Assembly: GCF_001905665.1 (NCBI RefSeq)
Contig: NZ_LIVX01000007.1
Coordinates: 186,001 to 250,000, forward strand
Source: Streptomyces sp. CB02261
GTDB taxonomy: Bacteria > Actinomycetota > Actinomycetes > Streptomycetales > Streptomycetaceae
Reading direction: 5' to 3'
Length of the DNA stretch: 64,000 nucleotides
Shown here: positions 50,714 to 59,730 of the stretch, one piece after another
How positions within the stretch are numbered: the first letter of the stretch is position 1
Layout: the number at the start of each line of letters is the position of its first letter
Position numbers and translations under genes: made by a program
Notes under the pieces: generated by a model
Database searches by the model: none
What the model was told of the DNA's origin: nothing
The model's input: only the letters and a program-made list of their open reading frames with translations

Positions 50714-51397
50714 TCATCGTGTGTCTCCCATTCTGCTCCCGCCGTCCTCCCCGGCGCGGGGGTCGGCCGGGGCGCCGAGCCGCTCGCTCCTGCGGTACGT
50801 GAGGACCGCGACGGCCACGCAGCACCAGCCCAGGAGCCAGCCCGCGAGAACGTCCGAGAACCAGTGCACGCCCAGGTAGACGCGTGTCCAGCCGACACCG
50901 ATCACGGACACGAGCGCGGCGGTCGCGAGCGTGCCCCAGCCGCGCCACTCGGGCCTCCAGCGCAGCGCGAGCACCCAGAGCAGCAGCCCGCAGGTGACCG
51001 TGGCGGCCATCGCGTGCCCGGACGGGAAGGCGGCGAACCGGGCCGAGTCGACCGGGTCCGCCCACTGCGGCCGCTCCCGCCCCACCAGCGCCTTCACTCC
51101 CTGCTGGATCGCCAGTGCCAGCAGGGTGGTCACGGCCACCCACAGGGCCGTACGCCGCTCGCCCCACCACCACAGCAGGACGACGGTCGCGGCGGCCAGG
51201 GCGCGCATCGTCACCGGGTCCCAGACCCAGTCGCTGAGGACCCGGTGGGCCCGGGTGAGCCCGGGATGGGCGAGGGCCTCGCGGTGGAGCGTCTCGGCCA
51301 CGGACCGGTCGAAGGAGAGCAGTGGCGTCCACCCCGCGGCGACGAGGACGAGCAGGAGAACGGCCAGGGCACCGGAGATCACGGCGGAGGAGCGCAT
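50714..51397 (-). CDS. PAP2-family membrane phosphatase
   Basis: 227 residues with about six membrane helices and the three phosphatase motifs: KALVGRERP, PSGHA and TRVYLGVHWFSDV (the family S/T-R-x5-H-x3-D form). It probably dephosphorylates undecaprenyl diphosphate or another lipid phosphate at the outer face of the membrane. The gene appears monocistronic, with a hairpin right after the stop. Confidence 0.9.
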   Translation of the reverse strand: MRSSAVISGALAVLLLVLVAAGWTPLLSFDRSVAETLHREALAHPGLTRAHRVLSDWVWDPVTMRALAAATVVLLWWWGERRTALWVAVTTLLALAIQQGVKALVGRERPQWADPVDSARFAAFPSGHAMAATVTCGLLLWVLALRWRPEWRGWGTLATAALVSVIGVGWTRVYLGVHWFSDVLAGWLLGWCCVAVAVLTYRRSERLGAPADPRAGEDGGSRMGDTR

Positions 51398-51566
51398 GAG
51401 GCGATCCTGCCCGACGAACGGCGATGCATGATCCTCCGCGCGCCACGCGTCCGCGACTGCTCGGCAAGGAGCTCCTGAAAGGTGTCACGGTGATCAGGCC
51501 GGGCTCGCGACGCCGGGCACCGCGCCTCACGCCGCTCCCTGATCCGGCCCGATCGACAGGACACCC

Positions 51567-52502
51567 CTAGCCCAGCGCGCTGAAGGCGGGGACGAAGGCG
51601 ACCAGGACCGGGACCGCCGGCACCAGGGCCGCGGCGGCGGTGAGCCGGAGGCGGCGCCCCGCCGTCAGCCGGGGCGCGGCGGTCAGCAGACGGTTCACCC
51701 GCCGGGGCAGGTCGGCGTACGGGGCGGGACCGGGGCCGAACACGCCCCGGTCCTCGTTCAGTTCGACCAGCGCGAGCGCGATCGTCAGGCGCCCGAACCG
51801 GCGCGAGGCCACGTCGTCGGCGGCCAGCTCCACCAGCCGGTGCATCTCTCCCCGGAAGGCCGCGAAGACCGGGATGCCGGGGAACCCGGCGGCCAGCGCC
51901 GCCGAGCAGTGCAGCAGCCAGTCGTGCCGGGCGCGCGCATGGCCCTGCTCGTGCGCCAGGACCGCGTCCAGCTGACGCCCCTTCAGCCTCCGCAGCGCCG
52001 CCGTCGTGATGACCAGCTGGGGCGTGGGTCCCGTGAGCCACCAGGCGTCCGCCCGCTCGCCCTCGAGGACCACGAGACGTTCGCTGCCGGGCGCCTCCCC
52101 GGGCAGCAGGGGGGAGCGGACGAGCAGGTCGCAGCGGCGCCGGCGGCGCCGGGCGCGGGCCCGGCCGATCTCCCGGCCCAGCATCGCCCCGGACCAGACC
52201 CCGCCGGCCGCGAGGATCACCGCGAGGACCGCGGACCAGGGCCCGGTCGTGCCGAGCTCGTACGCGTCGACCACCGCGCGTGGCGCGGGGGCGAAGACCT
52301 GCCCCCGTACGGCCTGCCAGGCGGTCGACGCGCTGAAGGTCATGGAGAGTGCGAAGCTCAGCAGCACGGCGGCGACCGCGCACTGCCACACCCAGAGGGC
52401 CACCACGGGTTCTCGCTCCACCCAGTCCGCCCGCGAGAGCAGCCGGGGGGCCGCGAGGGCGGTCAGGACGCCGAGCAGGAACAGCGCGAGGGAGACCCAC
52501 AT
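51567..52502 (-). CDS. M56-family membrane metallopeptidase
   Basis: 311 residues. Membrane helices at the N-terminus (SLALFLLGVLTALAAPRLL and others) precede the zinc site HEQGH (residues 184-188) in VLAHEQGHARARHDWLLH, with VELAADDVASRRFGR providing the third ligand. This is the BlaR1/MecR1-like M56 peptidase group; in actinobacteria it is often paired with a BlaI repressor gene, which is absent next to it here. The start is the ATG at 52502. Confidence 0.9.
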   Translation of the reverse strand: MWVSLALFLLGVLTALAAPRLLSRADWVEREPVVALWVWQCAVAAVLLSFALSMTFSASTAWQAVRGQVFAPAPRAVVDAYELGTTGPWSAVLAVILAAGGVWSGAMLGREIGRARARRRRRRCDLLVRSPLLPGEAPGSERLVVLEGERADAWWLTGPTPQLVITTAALRRLKGRQLDAVLAHEQGHARARHDWLLHCSAALAAGFPGIPVFAAFRGEMHRLVELAADDVASRRFGRLTIALALVELNEDRGVFGPGPAPYADLPRRVNRLLTAAPRLTAGRRLRLTAAAALVPAVPVLVAFVPAFSALG

Positions 52503-52588
52503 GGGCGTCACCCTATGAGTGCGGTACCGGTCGGGGGTACGGCCTCGGACGGCAAGTGACGTACGCCACGGTTTTGTTGGGCGCCCGC

Positions 52589-53152
52589 CTACAAGGTCAC
52601 GAGCATCGCCAGCGTGGCGAGCGCCATCGACAGCCGGCAGACGAGCGCCAGCTCCGGCCGGGCCGTCCAGGCCTGCCCCGGGCCGCCGCCCGCGGCGGCC
52701 GCCGCCACCGGCACGAGTCTCGCGCCCGCGTGCAGCACGTACACCATGTAGTAGAGGAGCAGTCCGCCCGTGAGGACGGGTATGCCGCCCGCCGCGCCGG
52801 CCGTGTGCCCCGCGTGCGCCCCCGCGCCGGGGGAGGCCATCGCCACCGCCATGTAGACCATGGCGAGCGAGCCGACCAGATGGTGCAGATGGCGACCGCC
52901 GTGCCGGAGCGCGAGCAGGCCGCGCAGGGCCGCGCAGCCGAACACCGCGGCGTACACCGCCCAGCTCCACCCCGGCGGCGTGAGCACCGCGGCGGGCAGC
53001 GCCATGGACGCCATCCCGAACCCCATCACCGCCTCGCCGCCCGCCGTCCGTCGCTCCTCCCCGGCGCACACGCGCATCCGCAACAGGCAGTACGCGCCCG
53101 CGGCCGCGCACAGCGCGACCATGAGCCACCCGGACAGAGCCGGTCCGTGCAC
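52589..53152 (-). CDS. DUF5134 membrane protein
   Basis: 187 residues with about five membrane helices (GWLMVALCAAAGAYCLLRMR; SWAVYAAVFGCAALRGLLAL; LVCRLSMALATLAMLVTL) and a His-rich loop (RHGGRHLHHLVG). It matches DUF5134, known only from actinobacteria and often next to M56 peptidases, as here. The GTG at 53152 has GGGGGAGG upstream. Confidence 0.82.
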   Translation of the reverse strand: MHGPALSGWLMVALCAAAGAYCLLRMRVCAGEERRTAGGEAVMGFGMASMALPAAVLTPPGWSWAVYAAVFGCAALRGLLALRHGGRHLHHLVGSLAMVYMAVAMASPGAGAHAGHTAGAAGGIPVLTGGLLLYYMVYVLHAGARLVPVAAAAAGGGPGQAWTARPELALVCRLSMALATLAMLVTL

Positions 53153-53277
53153 GGCACACCTCCCCCTCGACGCCGTCCGTTCCCCGGAGGACTGCCCGTC
53201 GCCGGCGGCACCCACGCGGGCGCACGGGCGCACACAGGCGTACGAAGGGGAGTGAAGGGCACGCGCGTTAGGCTCGG

Positions 53278-53300
53278 GACGATCGCGCACGACGATCGTC
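53278..53300. promoter_or_regulatory. Inverted repeat GACGATCG-N7-CGATCGTC
   Basis: Perfect 8-bp arms 26 bases before the GNAT gene and just after a TAGGCT -10-like box (53269-53274). It fits an operator overlapping the transcription start. Confidence 0.45.
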
Positions 53301-53325
53301 AGCGCCCGAGGGGAGCCCCGTTCAC

Positions 53326-53898
53326 ATGGACACCGCCACGTCCCGCATGGACACCGCCACGTCGCACGAGACCGGCCGGATCAGCTACCGCGAGGCGGTC
53401 CTCGCCGATGTCCCGGCCCTCGTGCCGCTCGTCGAGTCGGCCTACCGGGGCGACGCCAGCCGGGGCGGCTGGACCACCGAGGCGGACATCCTCCAGGGGC
53501 AGCGGACCGACCCCGACGGCGTGGCGGCCGTGATCACCGCTGAGGACAGCCGGCTCCTGGTCGTCGAGCGCGGGGGCGAGATCGTCGCCTGCTGTCAGCT
53601 GGAGCACCGGGGGAAGGCGGCCTACTTCGGGATGTTCGCGGTCCGCCCCGAGCTGCAGGGCGCGGGCCTGGGCAAGCAGATCATCGCGGAGGCCGAGCGC
53701 CGGGTGCGTGAACTCTGGGGCGCGGGGGAGATGCACATGACGGTGATCTCCGTACGGGAGGAGCTCATCGCCTGGTACGAGCGGCGCGGCTACCGGCGCA
53801 CCGGCCGGATGTCGCCGTTCCCGTACGGCGACGAGCGCTTCGGCGTGCCGCAGCGCGACGACCTGGAGTTCGAGCTGCTCGTGAAGCCGCTGAGCTGA
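53326..53898 (+). CDS. GNAT-family N-acetyltransferase
   Basis: 190 residues with a complete GNAT fold; the acetyl-CoA loop is RPELQGAGLGKQIIAEAERR and the following IAWYERRGYRRTGRMSPFP is the usual C-terminal motif. The substrate is not evident. The N-terminus holds a 21-base tandem duplication (MDTATSR then MDTATSH), so translation may begin at either ATG, 53326 or 53347. Confidence 0.9.
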   Translation: MDTATSRMDTATSHETGRISYREAVLADVPALVPLVESAYRGDASRGGWTTEADILQGQRTDPDGVAAVITAEDSRLLVVERGGEIVACCQLEHRGKAAYFGMFAVRPELQGAGLGKQIIAEAERRVRELWGAGEMHMTVISVREELIAWYERRGYRRTGRMSPFPYGDERFGVPQRDDLEFELLVKPLS

Positions 53899-54053
53899 CC
53901 GGACGGCGGAAGGGTGGCCTCAACCCTGTCGCACAGGAAAAACTTCCGTCGACAGGGGGGTCGCGCAGGATAATTTCTCTTGCTCCCCTTGTCATGGAGA
54001 TCCGTCGATGGTTACGGTGTCTTGACGCGAGGTTCTCCTGTGGAGGAAGAGGA

Positions 54054-55463
54054 ATGACGGAAATTCTTGTGCAGGACGTGACCGGTGGGGGGATATCCCT
54101 CGATGCCGCCCGGGTGATCGACCACCCCGCCTGGCCCGAGCTCAAGGATGCCGTGGAGGAGATCCGCGCCTGGCAGAGCACGGACGGCTCCATCGACTTC
54201 GAGGCCGAGGGCGCACCCGCCCGCTCCCTCGTCGAGCTGACCATCGACCGCGTCACCGCCGCGGTCGAGCAGCTCTCCCCGCTCGTCCCGCACGACGGCG
54301 CCTACCACCGCGCCCTCGTCGACGACCTGCGCAAGTGGGCCGAGAGCGGCTTCACCGTCCCGGACTTCCTGGACTCGCTGCTCGCGTTCCAGCCCGCGGC
54401 CGACCGCGTGGACGGGCTCCAGCACCTCGTGCTCTTCCCGATGTACACGCAGAACGGCAACCCGGACCGCAACCTCGAAGCCGTCGTGCTCCGCATGGTG
54501 TGGCCGGAGTGGCTCGCCGAGCTCGAGGCGACCCGCTACGACAACCCGCTCTTCTGCGGCATCACCTTCGAGGACTTCACCGCCGGGTACGACACCCACT
54601 CGGCCGTCCTCTTCCCGGAGACCATCGCCGTCCGCGAGGCTCCGGAGCGCTTCACCTGGGGCGGCATCTTCTGCGACCGCGAGGCCGCGCGCTTCCGCAA
54701 GGTCACCGCGGCCGCCGTCGACACGCTGGGCCTCCAGCTGCCCGCCGACATCGCCGCGATGATCGACGACCAGGAGCGCTGCGAGAAGGCCTTCGTGCTC
54801 TGGGACATGGTCCACGACCGCACCCACAGCCACGGGGACCTGCCCTTCGACCCCTTCATGATCAAGCAGCGCCAGCCCTTCTGGATGTACGGCCTGGAGG
54901 AGCTCCGCTGCGACCTCACCGCCTTCAAGGAGGCCGTGAAGCTGGAGGCCGAGGGCAACACGCACGGCCGTGACGTGCAGTACGCGGTCCTCTTCGACCG
55001 GATGTTCCGCTTCCCGCTCTCCGGCGACCGCACCCGCAACTACGACGGTCTCGGCGGCCAGCTCCTCTTCGCGTACCTCCACAAGCACGACGTGGTGCGC
55101 TGGACGGACAACACCCTGAAGATCGACTGGCAGCGGGCCCCCGAGGTCACCAACCAGCTCTGCGCCGAGATCGAGACCCTCTACCGCGACGGCATCGACC
55201 GCCCCAAGCTCGTCCACTGGTTCAAGGCGTACGAGCTCGTCTCCACCTACCTCGCCCCGCACCCGGGATCGAAGTGGGCCAAGGGCCCCGACGCCCTCGA
55301 CCTGTCGCTCCCGCCCCGCAAGCTCGTCGACGACGTGCTTCCGGACGAGTTTCCGCTCAGCATGTTCTTTGAGGCCCTCGCCAAGAAGCTGAAGGGCGTG
55401 ATCGCCGACACCAAGGGCATCACCGCCGCCGACGTTTCGCGGACCGAGCGGGCCGCCGCGTGA
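54054..55463 (+). CDS. DUF6421 family protein
   Basis: 469 residues of a family of unknown function, DUF6421, found in actinobacteria. It is soluble and has His/Glu-rich patches (FVLWDMVHDRTHSHGDLPFD, residues about 250-270) that suggest a metal site. Its GTGA overlap with the SDR gene and the threonine-aldolase gene that follows show a three-gene operon, so it probably works on the same pathway. GGAGGAAGAGGA precedes the ATG. Confidence 0.85.
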   Translation: MTEILVQDVTGGGISLDAARVIDHPAWPELKDAVEEIRAWQSTDGSIDFEAEGAPARSLVELTIDRVTAAVEQLSPLVPHDGAYHRALVDDLRKWAESGFTVPDFLDSLLAFQPAADRVDGLQHLVLFPMYTQNGNPDRNLEAVVLRMVWPEWLAELEATRYDNPLFCGITFEDFTAGYDTHSAVLFPETIAVREAPERFTWGGIFCDREAARFRKVTAAAVDTLGLQLPADIAAMIDDQERCEKAFVLWDMVHDRTHSHGDLPFDPFMIKQRQPFWMYGLEELRCDLTAFKEAVKLEAEGNTHGRDVQYAVLFDRMFRFPLSGDRTRNYDGLGGQLLFAYLHKHDVVRWTDNTLKIDWQRAPEVTNQLCAEIETLYRDGIDRPKLVHWFKAYELVSTYLAPHPGSKWAKGPDALDLSLPPRKLVDDVLPDEFPLSMFFEALAKKLKGVIADTKGITAADVSRTERAAA

Positions 55464-56260
55464 GCGCTCGTACCGAGGACACGGAGGAGGCGTCGCCCAT
55501 GAACGCCAACGGAAACAGCGGGTCGCTCGAAGGTGCCGTCATCGCGGTCGCCGGCGCGGCCGGCCCCGCGGGCCGCGCCGCCCTGCTGCGCCTCGCCGAG
55601 GCGGGCGCGACCGTCGTCGGCTCCGACGCCGACCCGACCCGGCTCGCCGAGGCCGTCGACGCCGCCCGCTACGCGCACGGCGGGGCCACCGTCATCGGTG
55701 ACACGGTCGATCTGCTCGACCTGGACGCCACGCGCGACTGGGCCGAGAAGACCGAGAAGGAGTTCGGCCGCATCGACGGCCTGGTCCACCTGGTCGGCGG
55801 CTGGCGCGGCAGCGCCTCCTTCACGGAGACCGACCTCAAGGACTGGGACTTCCTGGAGAAGCTCCTGATCCGTACGGTCCAGCACACCTCGCTCGCCTTC
55901 CACGACGGCCTGCTCCGCGCGGGCGGACGCGGCCGGTACGCCCTGATCAGCCAGGTCGGCGCGCACAAGCCGCTGGCCAACAACGCCGCCTACAACGCCG
56001 GCAAGGCCGCCGCGGAGGCCTGGACCCTGGCCATGGCGGACTCGTTCCGCAAGCTGGGGGGCGACGACGGCCCGCAGGCGGCGGCTGCCATCCTGGTGAT
56101 CAAGGCATTGGTGCACGACGCCATGCGCGCCGAACGCCCCAACGCGAAGTTCGCGGGCTTCACCGACGTCGGCGATCTCGCCGACGAGATCGCCGGTCTG
56201 TGGGACAGGCCCGCCCAGGAAGTGAATGGACAGCGTCTGTGGCTGACCCCCAAGCCGTGA
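55460..56260 (+). CDS. Short-chain dehydrogenase/reductase
   Basis: 266 residues. The NAD(P) motif is VAVAGAAGPAGRAALLRLAE-like (a variant of TGxxxGIG), and the catalytic YNAGKAAAEAW (YxxxK) is kept with Ser in LISQVGAH. It probably oxidises or reduces a small alcohol or ketone. The GTG at 55460 overlaps the DUF6421 stop; an ATG at 55500 is an alternative. The stop overlaps the GTG of the next gene. Confidence 0.87.
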   Translation: MSARTEDTEEASPMNANGNSGSLEGAVIAVAGAAGPAGRAALLRLAEAGATVVGSDADPTRLAEAVDAARYAHGGATVIGDTVDLLDLDATRDWAEKTEKEFGRIDGLVHLVGGWRGSASFTETDLKDWDFLEKLLIRTVQHTSLAFHDGLLRAGGRGRYALISQVGAHKPLANNAAYNAGKAAAEAWTLAMADSFRKLGGDDGPQAAAAILVIKALVHDAMRAERPNAKFAGFTDVGDLADEIAGLWDRPAQEVNGQRLWLTPKP

Positions 56261-57336
56261 CCGCGGCCCTCGGCCCCAGGACCGACGCGCGTCGGCACCA
56301 CGACCCGTCGGTCCGGGGCTTCGCCAGCGACAACTACGCCGGCGCCCACCCCGAGGTGCTCGCGGCCCTCGCCCTCGCCAACGACGGCCACCAGGTCGCC
56401 TACGGCGAGGACCAGTACACCGAGCACCTCCAGCGCATCATGCACAGCCACTTCGGCCCCAGCGCCGAGGCCTTCCCCGTCTTCAACGGGACCGGGGCGA
56501 ACGTGACCGCGCTCCAGGCGCTCACCGACCGCTGGGGCGCCGTCATCTGCGCCGAGTCCGCGCACATCAACGTCGACGAGGGCGGGGCGCCGGAGCGGAT
56601 GGGCGGCCTCAAGCTGCTCACCGTGCCGACCCCGGACGGCAAGCTCACCCCCGAGCTGATCGACCGGCAGGCCTGGGGCTGGGAGGACGAGCACCGGGCG
56701 ATGCCCCAGGTCGTCTCCATCACCCAGAACACCGAGCTGGGCACCGTCTACACCGTCGACGAGATCCGCGCGATCGTCGAGCACGCCCACTCCAAGGGCA
56801 TGAAGGTCCACCTCGACGGGGCCCGGATAGCCAACGCCGCCGCCTCCCTCGACGTGCCGATGCGCGCGTTCACCAACGCGGTGGGCGTCGACGTCCTCTC
56901 GTACGGCGGCACGAAGAACGGCATGCTCTTCGGCGAGGCCGTGGTCGTCCTCAACCCCGACGCGGTCAGCCACATGAAGCACCTGCGCAAGCTGTCCATG
57001 CAGCTCGCGTCGAAGATGCGCTTCGTGTCGGTGCAGCTGGAGGCCCTCCTCTCGAAGGACCTGTGGCTGCGCAACGCCCGGCACTCCAACGCGATGGCCC
57101 AGCGCCTCGCGGCGGGCGTGCGCGAGGTGGACGGGGTGGAGATCCTCTACCCGGTCCAGGCCAACGCGGTCTTCGCCCGGCTGCCGCACGAGGTGAGCAG
57201 GCGGCTCCAGGAGCGCTTCCGCTTCTACTTCTGGGACGAGGCCGCCGGCGACGTCCGCTGGATGTGTGCCTTCGACACCACGGAGGACGACGTGGACTCC
57301 TTCCTCCAGGCCCTGAAGGAAGAACTCGCCCGCTGA
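56257..57336 (+). CDS. Low-specificity L-threonine aldolase-type PLP enzyme
   Basis: 359 residues, fold type I PLP enzyme of the beta-eliminating lyase/threonine aldolase group: FASDNYAGAHPEVLAALA, VFNGTGANVTALQAL, ESAHINVDEGGAP, HLDGARIANAA and the PLP Lys in LSYGGTKNGMLFGEA. It should cleave L-threonine or L-allo-threonine to glycine and acetaldehyde, or a related beta-hydroxy amino acid. I chose the GTG at 56257 because it overlaps the SDR stop; a GTG at 56239 is also possible. Confidence 0.9.
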   Translation: MTAALGPRTDARRHHDPSVRGFASDNYAGAHPEVLAALALANDGHQVAYGEDQYTEHLQRIMHSHFGPSAEAFPVFNGTGANVTALQALTDRWGAVICAESAHINVDEGGAPERMGGLKLLTVPTPDGKLTPELIDRQAWGWEDEHRAMPQVVSITQNTELGTVYTVDEIRAIVEHAHSKGMKVHLDGARIANAAASLDVPMRAFTNAVGVDVLSYGGTKNGMLFGEAVVVLNPDAVSHMKHLRKLSMQLASKMRFVSVQLEALLSKDLWLRNARHSNAMAQRLAAGVREVDGVEILYPVQANAVFARLPHEVSRRLQERFRFYFWDEAAGDVRWMCAFDTTEDDVDSFLQALKEELAR

Positions 57337-57373
57337 GTTGTTCTGCATGAGTATGCGGCCGGACGGAAAGTCA

Positions 57374-57403
57374 TTGACTTGCGTCCGGCCGTTTCCGTAC
57401 GCT
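57374..57403 (+). promoter_or_regulatory. Promoter for a leaderless message: TTGACT, 18-base spacer, TACGCT
   Basis: The -35 TTGACT (57374-57379) and -10 TACGCT (57398-57403) are good housekeeping-type boxes. The ATG at 57412 lies eight bases after the -10, where transcription would start, and no ribosome site is present. The transcript is therefore probably leaderless. Confidence 0.65.
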
Positions 57404-57411
57404 CGCCCCGC

Positions 57412-58011
57412 ATGGAACTCGTCCAGCAGAACCCCGAAATCGACGCCTATCTCGCCGCCGGCGAGGCCGTCGACCATGAGCACCCGGTGGTCCGGGCCGT
57501 CGTGCGCGACCTCTCCGGTCGGCACCCCGACGCATACGCATACGCCGCCGCGGCCTACACCTACGTACGCGACACCGTGCCCCACTCCATCGACGCGGGC
57601 GACCTCCGCGTCACCTGGCGCGCCTCCGACGTCCTGGAACACCGCACCGGCATCTGCTACGCCAAGTCCATCGCGTACGCCGCGCTCCTGCGGGCCCGCG
57701 GCATCCCGGCGGCCCTCTGCTACCAGCGGCTCGCCGACGACGACGGCGCGAACCCCGTGATCCACGGCCTCGTCGCGCTCCTGCTCCCCGGCGAGCGCGG
57801 CTGGGCCCGGCAGGACGTACGGGGCAACAAGCCCGGCGTCGACGCCCGGTTCTCCCTGGAGGAGGAGCGACTGGCCTGGACCGTACGCCCGGAGTTCAAT
57901 GAAGTGGATTATCCGGTGCTCTACACTGAACCACACCCGGCCGTTCTGGACGCGCTGCGCGCCGCGCCCGACCGGCCGGCCCTCTGGCGGACGCTCCCCA
58001 CGGAGCTCTGA
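57412..58011 (+). CDS. Transglutaminase-like cysteine protease-fold protein
   Basis: 199 residues with the transglutaminase-like core: catalytic Cys in HRTGICYAKSIAYAALLRAR, His in VIHGLVALLLPG and Asp in RGNKPGVDARFS. Small proteins of this kind may be amidases or peptidases. The ATG at 57412 is chosen; a promoter right before it implies a leaderless message. A B3/4 gene follows by 26 bases. Confidence 0.85.
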   Translation: MELVQQNPEIDAYLAAGEAVDHEHPVVRAVVRDLSGRHPDAYAYAAAAYTYVRDTVPHSIDAGDLRVTWRASDVLEHRTGICYAKSIAYAALLRARGIPAALCYQRLADDDGANPVIHGLVALLLPGERGWARQDVRGNKPGVDARFSLEEERLAWTVRPEFNEVDYPVLYTEPHPAVLDALRAAPDRPALWRTLPTEL

Positions 58012-58037
58012 CCCCGTACTCCAGCGAACGGCGGACC

Positions 58038-58730
58038 ATGACCCTCACGCTCACCGTCTCCGACGAGGTGCGCACCCTCGTACCCGGCTTCACCGCGCTC
58101 GTGATCGAGGCCCGCGGTCTGGTCAACGGGCCCAGTGACGACACCAGCGCGGCCCTCCTCGACGAGGCCGCGCGACGCCTCGCCGAGCGCCTCGGAGGCC
58201 GGACCCCGGACCAGGACCCGCACATCGCCGCCTGGCGCGCCGCGTACAGCGCGTTCGGCGCCAAGCCCTCCCGCACCCGCAACTCCGCAGAGGCGCTCGC
58301 CCGCCGGGCGCTCGCGGACGGCGGACTGCCCCGGATCAACCGGCTCGTCGACGCCTACAACGCGATCAGTGTCGCCCATCTCATCCCGGTCGGCGGCGAG
58401 GACCTGGGCAGGATCCGGGGCGCCATGCGCCTCGTCCGGGCCGCCGGCGACGAGCCCTTCGTCACCGTGGCGGGCGGCGAGGAGACGGTGGAGCACCCGG
58501 AGCCCGGGGAGATCGTCTGGTGCGACGAGGAGGGGGTCACCTGTCGGCGCTGGAACTGGCGCCAGGGGCCCCGCACCCGGATCGACGACGACACGGTCGA
58601 CGCCGTCTTCCTGCTGGAGTCGCTCGCCCCCATGACCCGGGACGAGCTCCTCGCGGCGGGCGCCGAGCTCGCCGAGTCGCTGGAGAAGCTCAGCCCCGGA
58701 GCCCGGATCACCGTCAGGGACCCGGAGTGA
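58038..58730 (+). CDS. B3/4-domain protein (PheT-like)
   Basis: 230 residues matching the B3/4 domain of phenylalanyl-tRNA synthetase beta chains in stand-alone form: SAFGAKPSRTRNSAEALARR, LPRINRLVDAYNAISVAHLI and VWCDEEGVTCRRWNWRQG. Free-standing copies may edit or hydrolyse misacylated tRNA or bind amino acids; the role is not proven. It probably shares the transcript of the transglutaminase-like gene upstream. Confidence 0.85.
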   Translation: MTLTLTVSDEVRTLVPGFTALVIEARGLVNGPSDDTSAALLDEAARRLAERLGGRTPDQDPHIAAWRAAYSAFGAKPSRTRNSAEALARRALADGGLPRINRLVDAYNAISVAHLIPVGGEDLGRIRGAMRLVRAAGDEPFVTVAGGEETVEHPEPGEIVWCDEEGVTCRRWNWRQGPRTRIDDDTVDAVFLLESLAPMTRDELLAAGAELAESLEKLSPGARITVRDPE

Positions 58731-58784
58731 CGGTCCGGCGTCCCCCGGGGAAGGTGCGGGGGCGGGCCCGCGCGTGGACGACCG

Positions 58785-59507
58785 TCAGCCCGCTTCCTTG
58801 ACCTGGGCCGGCGTCGGAGCCGTACCCCCGAGGTGCGCGGGCACCCACCAGGTGTCGCTCGCGTCCTTGGGGCGCACCGGGTAGGACCGCTGCGCGGCCT
58901 CCAGGAGCTCCTGGACGCGCTCGCGCAGCCGTCGTGTGATGGCGCCCGCGTACTGGTCGGCGGGGGCCTCGAGGGGCTCGCCGACGCGGATCGTCACCGG
59001 GATGTGGCTCCGCTTGAAGTTCCGGGGGCGGCCCTTCGTCCACAGCCGCTGGGTGCCCCAGAGCGCCATCGGGATCAGCGGGACGCCCGCCTCCTGCGCC
59101 AGGCGCGCAGCACCCGTCTTGAAGCCCTTCAGCGTGAAGGACTGCGAGATGGTCGCCTCGGGGAAGACACCGATGATCTCCCCGGACCGCAGCGACTCGA
59201 GCGCGTGCTTGTAGGCGTGCTCGCCCTGCGCGCGGTCCACCGGGATGTGCTTCATGCCGCGCATGAGCGGCCCCCCGATCTTGTGCCGGAAGACCGAGTC
59301 CTTCGCCATGAAGCGCACCAGGCGCTTCTGCGGCAGCGCCGCGAGACCCGTGAAGATGAAGTCGAGGTAGCTGATGTGGTTGCTGACCAGCACCGCCCCG
59401 CCGGTCCGCGGGATGTGCTCGGAACCCTGCGTGTCGATCTTCAGGTCGAGTGCCTTGAACAGGGTGAGCGCGGCACCGACGACCGGTCGATAGACGAGTT
59501 CTGCCAT
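58785..59507 (-). CDS. 1-acyl-sn-glycerol-3-phosphate acyltransferase (PlsC-like)
   Basis: 240 residues with the acyltransferase motifs NHISYLD (HxxxxD), FMAKDSVFRHKIGG, VFPEATIS (the EGTR-equivalent) and PMALWGTQRLW. It adds an acyl chain to lysophosphatidic acid or a similar acceptor at the membrane during phospholipid synthesis. The ATG at 59507 has no strong ribosome site. Confidence 0.9.
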   Translation of the reverse strand: MAELVYRPVVGAALTLFKALDLKIDTQGSEHIPRTGGAVLVSNHISYLDFIFTGLAALPQKRLVRFMAKDSVFRHKIGGPLMRGMKHIPVDRAQGEHAYKHALESLRSGEIIGVFPEATISQSFTLKGFKTGAARLAQEAGVPLIPMALWGTQRLWTKGRPRNFKRSHIPVTIRVGEPLEAPADQYAGAITRRLRERVQELLEAAQRSYPVRPKDASDTWWVPAHLGGTAPTPAQVKEAG

Positions 59508-59730
59508 CGGAGAGGAACCTCTTCTTCGTGTGCCTGGGGATGGTCTCCCCGCGAAGTTACGCAGCCGTAGGTTTTCGGCTTTGGGGCAGATCGTGCCCCA
59601 TGTGGGGCGCCGTGACCAGTCCAGGCGGCTTCGCACAGGGAGATTCTCGTCACTCGCGGTGGCCGTGGCGGGAATCGAACGGCCCCGTGCGACGCTGCAC
59701 CTGGGACACGCCGACGTAAGGGGAAGAGGA

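Noticed and set aside
52530..52545. A GGGTAC sequence between the M56 and DUF5134 genes
   Set aside because: It points away from both genes and lacks a GNNT element at 14-16 bases.
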